Assembly (NCBI GenBank): GCA_963737365.1
Contig: CAVTSD010000001.1
Span: 1,054,001 to 1,118,000 of the forward strand
DNA length: 64,000 bases
Source: Roseiarcus sp963737365
GTDB lineage: Bacteria > Pseudomonadota > Alphaproteobacteria > Rhizobiales > Beijerinckiaceae
Direction of reading: 5' to 3'
In this document: positions 59,414-64,000 of the stretch, piece after piece
Position numbering within the stretch: position 1 is the first letter of the stretch
Layout of the letters: every line of letters starts with the position of its first letter
Program-made: the position numbers and the translations under genes
Notes under the pieces: generated by a model
What the model was told of the DNA's origin: nothing
Seen by the model: only the letters and a program-made list of their open reading frames with translations
The model's database searches: none

Positions 59414-60476
59414 GGCCGCCGCCTGTCGATTGCGGGCGCGACGAACCGGGCCGGGCGCGATTGCGCCAGCGCGCCCACAAACCAATGATGCCGTCGGGCG
59501 AGAAAAAGACGATCGCGAGGAAGCCCAGGCCGATCAAGAGCCGGAACCGGTTGCCGTCGAGGCCGAAGGCGACCAGCACGTCGAGGGCAAAGGTCTTCAA
59601 GACCGCATAGATCAGAGCGCCGATGAATGGGCCAATTGGATTGCCGATCCCGCCAACGACAGCAATAACGAGGATGTCGATCGCCGCCGAGACGCTGACT
59701 GTCCCCGGGGCGACTTCCCCGTAGCTCCAAACCAGGAGAATGCCGCCGAGCGCCGCGATAAGCGCCGCGAACACATAGGCCGCGATGCGATGGGCGTTGA
59801 CGTTGAATCCGAGCGCCGCCATGCGCCGCGGGTTATCGCGAATGCCCTGGAGCGCAAGCCCGAAGGGTGCGCGCGCGATGTAGGAGACCGCGAGCCAGCA
59901 TAGGACCGCGACGCCGAGCTCAAGATAATAGGAGGGTATGTCAGCGTGCCAGTTGACGCCCAGAAACACCGGTGTCGGAATGCTGTTGATGCCGGTGTGG
60001 CCATCGAAGATCGCGTAATTCTCATTTGTGAAATAAAAGAACGCCGCGGCAATCGCGAGGGTGATCATGATCGTGTAGATCCCGGCGGTGCGCACAGCGA
60101 GCGCGCCGATGATTGCGCCGATAATCATGGAAAGGATGAGCGCAGCCGGAACCGCTAGCCACCATGGCCAACCAATTCCGCCCGGCATGCCGTTCACGCC
60201 CAGGATCGCGACGACGTAGCCGGCGAAACCGGCGATCGTCATCTGCGCAAGACTGACCATGCCGCCATATCCGGCGAGGAACATCAGACTCAGCGCGATC
60301 GTGCCCAGCATGTACGACCAGCCAAAGATCTGGGTGAGCACGAAGCTGCTGGCGATAGCTGGCATCAACACGAGGATAACGCCGACGAGGACCGCCGCCG
60401 GATTGACGTTTTGCAGCCACGTGGGCTGCGCGGCAATCCTGGGCGCAGCTCTTGAGCGGCCTTCGGCGAGCGCCAC
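59406..60476 (-). CDS. livM: HAAT-type ABC permease LivM
   Basis: 356 residues from GTG 60476. About ten spans; conserved LAGYGGMVSLAQMTIAGFAG, YVVAILGVNGMPGGIGWPWW, RAPFGLALQGIRDNPRRMAA (EAA-like coupling loop) and VVGGIGNPIGPFIGALIYAV. It forms the inner-membrane channel with LivH. Three bases after livH, 8-base overlap with livG. Confidence 0.92.
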   Translation of the reverse strand: MALAEGRSRAAPRIAAQPTWLQNVNPAAVLVGVILVLMPAIASSFVLTQIFGWSYMLGTIALSLMFLAGYGGMVSLAQMTIAGFAGYVVAILGVNGMPGGIGWPWWLAVPAALILSMIIGAIIGALAVRTAGIYTIMITLAIAAAFFYFTNENYAIFDGHTGINSIPTPVFLGVNWHADIPSYYLELGVAVLCWLAVSYIARAPFGLALQGIRDNPRRMAALGFNVNAHRIAAYVFAALIAALGGILLVWSYGEVAPGTVSVSAAIDILVIAVVGGIGNPIGPFIGALIYAVLKTFALDVLVAFGLDGNRFRLLIGLGFLAIVFFSPDGIIGLWARWRNRARPGSSRPQSTGGGHG

Positions 60477-60479
60477 GGC

Positions 60480-61493
60480 CTAGCGCCCCACCAGAAGGCC
60501 CTGCGGCCGCACAGCCAGCACGAACACCATGATCAGGAAGGTCAGAACGATTGCATAGGTCGGGAAATAAGCGAGCCCTATCTGCTCGGCGAGGCCGATG
60601 ATGACTGCGCCGAGCGCCGCGCCCGGAATCGATCCCATACCGCCGACAATAACCACGATTAGCGAGGCGAGCAGGAAGCGCGTGTCTTCGCCTGGAGACA
60701 GCGATTGAAAAGTTCCGCCGACCACGCCGGCCATTCCAGCGAGCCCGGCGCCAAAGGCGAATACGGCGACGAAGACGAGCTGGATCGGGACGCCCATAGC
60801 CGACAGCATATCGCGGTCGTCGACGCCGGCGCGCACAATCATCCCGATGCGGGTACGGTTCAAGACCAGCCACATTCCAAGGCCAATCATCACGGAGGCC
60901 AAGAAGATCACCAGGCGAACAATCGGATACGACAGATAGACCGCCTCGCCCGATGATTTGACCGCCGTGATCAAGGGCAGGTCCATCGGCCCGCGGAGCC
61001 AGGTCGGGGTTTGAATCTGGTAGGAATTGCCGCCGAACCCCCACAGCATGAGGTCGGCGAGCACGATCGAAATCCCGATCGTCACAAGCGTCTGGCGAAG
61101 ATCCTGTCCCTCCATTCGGCGAAAGACTACCAGTTGAAGAATGACGCCAAGGATAGCCGCGAGGATGAAAGCGACGACAAAGCCCAGCAGCCACGAGCCG
61201 GTCGCGTCGACAGCCAGATAGCCAAAATAACCGCCGAGAAGGTAGATCGAGCCGTGCGCCAGATTGACGTTGCGCATCAGGCCAAAAATCAGGGTGAAGC
61301 CGCTAGCGACGAGGAAATAGAGACCGCCGAGCGTGATGCCATTGAGGACTGCGTTGAGGAAGAGCTTCTTTCGCCCGAACATCGCCTCGAATCCCGAGGG
61401 CCAAGGCGCGAACACGAGCCAGACCGCCGCAATCACCAGAACTGCGATGATCAGAGACCAGATCGGACGACGCGCGACGAACCCGTTCATCAT
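60480..61493 (-). CDS. livH: HAAT-type ABC permease LivH
   Basis: 337 residues from ATG 61493 (longer in-frame starts are possible). Features are FLNAVLNGITLGGLYFLVAS, GLMRNVNLAHGSIYLLGGYF, MIVRAGVDDRDMLSAMGVPI (coupling loop) and VIVGGMGSIPGAALGAVIIG, diagnostic of LivH. Separated by about 170 bases from the AraC gene upstream; no gene is visible in that gap. Confidence 0.92.
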   Translation of the reverse strand: MMNGFVARRPIWSLIIAVLVIAAVWLVFAPWPSGFEAMFGRKKLFLNAVLNGITLGGLYFLVASGFTLIFGLMRNVNLAHGSIYLLGGYFGYLAVDATGSWLLGFVVAFILAAILGVILQLVVFRRMEGQDLRQTLVTIGISIVLADLMLWGFGGNSYQIQTPTWLRGPMDLPLITAVKSSGEAVYLSYPIVRLVIFLASVMIGLGMWLVLNRTRIGMIVRAGVDDRDMLSAMGVPIQLVFVAVFAFGAGLAGMAGVVGGTFQSLSPGEDTRFLLASLIVVIVGGMGSIPGAALGAVIIGLAEQIGLAYFPTYAIVLTFLIMVFVLAVRPQGLLVGR

Positions 61494-61667
61494 CGAATCT
61501 TCAGGGAACGCCGAGCGATCGGCGACCGCCCCGCCCCGCCCTGTCCCGCTGTCGCAACTCGCCAATCATCGCGAAGCCAGCCTCCCGTTATTTGTTTGAC
61601 GAGCCTATCTGCTTTAAGCCGCCCACGTTTGATCGACAGTATGATTTCCTGTCTTGCCGACCCGCCG

Positions 61668-62489
61668 CTAGAGGACATGGGCGACCCGCCGATATTGCGT
61701 CGGCGCCATGCCCACATTGGCGGCGAAGAAGCGCGTGAAGCCGCTTTGCGACGAGAAACCCAGATCGTAGCCGATAGCGGCGACCGGAATTTCGCTGCCT
61801 ACGAGCTTGTCGATCGCCTGCTCCATGAGCAGGGTATTGATGTAGAGGTTTGGCGTAAGCCCGGTTTGCATTCGAAAAAGTTTGTAGAAATGGGGACGCG
61901 ATAGACCCGCGCCACGCGCCACCGCGTCGAGCGCGATGTTGGCCCCGATTGACTTTTCCATTAGCTGCATCGACTTTCGCACGCGAAAATCGATGGCTGG
62001 CTGGCCCGAGTGACAGTGGGCGTCTCCACCGTCTTTTTGACGCCACGTCTCCTCGTAACAGACCTGAATCAGGCTGCGGAGCTCGCAATCGAGGATCGTG
62101 GAGCGCTCGCCAGCGTAGACGAGAGCCGAAACCCGGCGAATGTGCGCGTCGAGCGCGGGCGTTCGAGCGAATTGGGAGCGGCCGAACCTTAGCAGCGTTT
62201 CGCCGCCGCGGGGGGCGAACCAATCGGGGTTAACATACAGGACGAAGAAGATGGAACCCTCATCTAGGTCCCCGGGGACGAAATTATGCGGCTCCCACGG
62301 CCTAACTGCGACGACCAACTCGTTGGTCGTCCGGCAGGGAGCGCCCGAAACCAGCAACCCGGCATCCTCGCCGGACAAATGAAAGATCAGATGCCCTTCG
62401 CGGTGGGCATGGATGTTGAAAGGACGGTTCAGCTTGTAGATCACCGCGCGGCCAAATTGACCGTGAACGGCCGCGACAGCCCGGCTCAT
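61668..62489 (-). CDS. AraC-family transcriptional regulator
   Basis: 273 residues from ATG 62489 (GGAGGAAAAG upstream). The N-terminal cupin-like sensor domain contains FNIHAHREGHLIFHLSGEDA, and the C-terminal double helix-turn-helix has NIALDAVARGAGLSRPHFYK, then IPVAAIGYDLGFSSQSGFTR and FFAANVGMAPTQYRR. It sits inside the importer operon between the binding protein and the permeases, so it is likely the pathway regulator. The inducer is presumably the imported compound. Confidence 0.9.
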   Translation of the reverse strand: MSRAVAAVHGQFGRAVIYKLNRPFNIHAHREGHLIFHLSGEDAGLLVSGAPCRTTNELVVAVRPWEPHNFVPGDLDEGSIFFVLYVNPDWFAPRGGETLLRFGRSQFARTPALDAHIRRVSALVYAGERSTILDCELRSLIQVCYEETWRQKDGGDAHCHSGQPAIDFRVRKSMQLMEKSIGANIALDAVARGAGLSRPHFYKLFRMQTGLTPNLYINTLLMEQAIDKLVGSEIPVAAIGYDLGFSSQSGFTRFFAANVGMAPTQYRRVAHVL

Positions 62490-62565
62490 CTCTTTTCCTC
62501 CTCCCCGGTCTGTCGCGTAATTTACGACAAAGTTCAACAGGCGGAGAGGTTTTGCAAGGGCGGAT

Positions 62566-62593
62566 CGACCAGGCGGCCTCGGCCGCCTGGTCG
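62566..62593 (-). terminator. Perfect hairpin after livK
   Basis: CGACCAGGCGGCC (62566-62578) and GGCCGCCTGGTCG (62581-62593) form a perfect 13-base stem with a 2-base gap, 9 bases after the livK stop. No U-tract follows, so it more likely acts as an attenuator or RNA-stabilising hairpin. Such a hairpin would allow more binding protein than permease to be made. Confidence 0.6.
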
Positions 62594-62602
62594 CCCAGCC
62601 AA

Positions 62603-63856
62603 TCAGTACTTCTTGCACTCCGGATTGGTCCGGCTCGGCGGCCCTATCTTGGCGAAGACATCGCGCGGATAGCCCAGCGTCTGGTGGACGTCGGGAACGA
62701 TCTTGACCACCTTGCTTTCAAGGCCGCCTTTGCCGTCTTCGACGACTTCGGTGACGAAGTTCGTGCCAATCGCCTGACGGTCCTCATCGAGGCTGATTTT
62801 GCCGTTCGGCGCGTCGATCGTGAGGCCGGCGAGCGCAGTCTTGAGCTTCGACTGATTGTCGCTGAGATCCCCGCCCACTTTGTTGAGCGCCTCATACATC
62901 GCCATCGTCGCCCCGTAGTAGTTGGTCGCAAGCAATCCGGGGCTCGGGAGGCGCTTATCGGCGGGGGTAGCGTCCTGATAGAGCGTCACGAACGCCTTCC
63001 AGCCCGGATCGTCCCAGGTGTCGGCCATCCCGCTCGACGCGATCGTGCCAAGCATCGCCTTCTTCGCGTCGCCCTTGGCCGAAAGGACGGTCTGGTCGAC
63101 CATGATCGACCCGCCCATGAGATGGGCCTTCCCGCCGGCCTGCTGGTATTGATTGAGGAAGTTGACCGCATCGGCGCCGCCGAGGCCGAGATAGATCGCG
63201 TCGACGTCGTCGGGCAGCGCCGCGATCGTCGAGGCAAAGTCCTTCGTGCCGAGGGGCACCCACTGGCGGTTCGTCACCTGCCCGCCAGCGGCGCAATATT
63301 CCAGAACGAGACCAAACACCTGCGTGTAAACAAAGGAATAGTCTTCGCCAACCGTCGCTATCCTTTTGTAGCCCTTGGTGTTGTAAGCATAATCCCCGAG
63401 GCCGGCCGACCATTGCGCGCCGTCCATGTTCCAGCGGAAGAAATTCGGCGACGGGTCGGGGAAGGTGGTTTCCTGCGCGCCTGAGGCGGCGTTGATGAAC
63501 GTCAGCTCGGGATAAGTCTTCGAGAAGTTCTTGACCGCAATGCCTTCATCGCCGGACAGCGGCGAAAGAAGGATCTGCACATGGTCCTGTTCGATAAGCT
63601 TCTTGACCGCGCGCACCGCCGAATCGGGCGTTGCGTCCGTCGAGGCGATTACAAATTCAAGCTCCTTGCCGCCCGCCTTTGGGCCGTATTTCTTCACCGC
63701 GGCGTTGAATCCGGCTATCCCATCCACGCCAAGGATCGTGTAGGTGCCTTCCAGCGTCGCGGTGACGCCGACCTTGATCTTTTCCTGCGCCCAAGCCGCG
63801 CTCGACAGCAAAATGCTGGTGAGCGCCGCCGCACGGATTCCACCCTTCAACATCAC
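62603..63856 (-). CDS. ABC transporter periplasmic substrate-binding protein (LivK-like)
   Basis: 417 residues with a signal peptide (AAALTSILLSSAAWA, cleavage near 23). Mature motifs are VGVTATLEGTYTILGVDGIA, PDSAVRAVKKLIEQDHVQIL and GPLSGDEG-type loop LSPLSGDEGIAVKNF, then DGAQWSAGLGDYAYNTKGYK and YLGLGGADAVNFLNQYQQAG. Type I periplasmic binding fold of the HAAT family. It captures the substrate for LivHMGF. The SGDEG/ASGAQE region differs from leucine-specific proteins, and the ligand is unknown. First gene of the cluster; GGGAGG ribosome site 6 bases upstream. Confidence 0.92.
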   Translation of the reverse strand: MMLKGGIRAAALTSILLSSAAWAQEKIKVGVTATLEGTYTILGVDGIAGFNAAVKKYGPKAGGKELEFVIASTDATPDSAVRAVKKLIEQDHVQILLSPLSGDEGIAVKNFSKTYPELTFINAASGAQETTFPDPSPNFFRWNMDGAQWSAGLGDYAYNTKGYKRIATVGEDYSFVYTQVFGLVLEYCAAGGQVTNRQWVPLGTKDFASTIAALPDDVDAIYLGLGGADAVNFLNQYQQAGGKAHLMGGSIMVDQTVLSAKGDAKKAMLGTIASSGMADTWDDPGWKAFVTLYQDATPADKRLPSPGLLATNYYGATMAMYEALNKVGGDLSDNQSKLKTALAGLTIDAPNGKISLDEDRQAIGTNFVTEVVEDGKGGLESKVVKIVPDVHQTLGYPRDVFAKIGPPSRTNPECKKY

Positions 63857-64000
63857 GTTCCTCCCGACTTCACCTAATTGTTCTCGCGACGTGAGGTTCT
63901 GAAACCTTGCGCGCGCTCGCCGTCACGCGCGACGCAGGCTCCCAACGATCGCAGGGGCGTCCACGGCGCGATAAGCGACAATAGTGAAACGGAATTTGCG
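63857..64000 (-). promoter_or_regulatory. Upstream region of the catabolic cluster
   Basis: The last 144 bases contain no gene start on either strand that I can support. They must include at least part of the promoter of livK and of the whole minus-strand cluster. I see the ribosome site GGGAGG at about 63863-63868 but no clear sigma or AraC binding site. Confidence 0.4.

Overview
The window looks like chromosomal DNA of an alphaproteobacterium of the Hyphomicrobiales (Rhizobiales). The signs are high GC content, a PodJ-like Sel1 protein, a CarD regulator next to FdxA, an AccD whose zinc ribbon is degenerate as in other alphaproteobacteria, a Caulobacter/rhizobial-type cpa/tad pilus locus, an EcfG-type stress promoter, and short interspersed palindromic repeats common in this order. 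A Beijerinckiaceae/Methylocystaceae-like host is plausible, but this is inference. I saw no rRNA, tRNA, CRISPR array, insertion sequence or phage gene.

Layout. 1-4.8 kb: partial yggS, ychF, two MaoC hydratases, a frameshifted DUF937 protein and a DUF900 lipoprotein. 4.8-11.7 kb: a CpdB-like nucleotidase, a large PodJ-like polarity protein, a MerR regulator with a palindromic operator candidate, and cmk with an apparent frameshift. 12-19.8 kb: an MFS carboxylate carrier, a small stress-promoter gene with a His/Tyr tail, a decayed oxidoreductase beside an intact HxlR regulator, msrA, accD-trpA, and DUF3311-mctP. 19.9-23.8 kb: an orphan C-terminal module of the rhizobial MgpS-type helicase, fdxA, and a CarD protein with a histone-H1-like N-terminal arm. 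23.9-36.5 kb: a tad/cpa type IVc pilus locus (cpaA, a convergent flp pilin, cpaB, cpaC, a lipoprotein, two TadE-like pseudopilins, tadG, cpaE, cpaF, tadB, tadC, tadD) carrying a SINE-like repeat inside the operon. 36.5-41.1 kb: an intergenic repeat cluster, a lysophospholipase-like hydrolase, pyrG and an OFA-family MFS carrier.

41.3-63.9 kb is the most unusual part: about 20 genes on the minus strand, mostly overlapping or closely spaced. They start with a branched-chain-amino-acid-type ABC importer (livK, an AraC regulator, livH, livM, livG, and a LivF fused to a UPF0261/Tm-1 domain). A Tm-1-type TIM-barrel protein and a roughly 1,090-residue SPFH/flotillin-like protein built of 11-residue coiled-coil repeats follow. 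Next come two SRPBCC proteins and a CoxMSL-type molybdenum hydroxylase whose large subunit is split into two genes. The cluster ends with MoxR and CoxE-type maturation factors, an amidohydrolase, a metallo-beta-lactamase-fold hydrolase, an SMP-30/isochorismatase fusion and an azoreductase-like flavoprotein. My reading is an undescribed import-and-oxidation pathway: a small organic substrate is taken up, hydroxylated by the molybdoenzyme, and processed by lactonase/amidase-type hydrolases. The substrate cannot be read from the sequence.

Three genes (DUF937, cmk, SPFH protein) carry an apparent single extra base, each at a plus-strand CGAA where CGA restores the frame. This suggests systematic sequence error rather than three decayed genes. 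The oxidoreductase near 14 kb has several independent lesions and is a true pseudogene.
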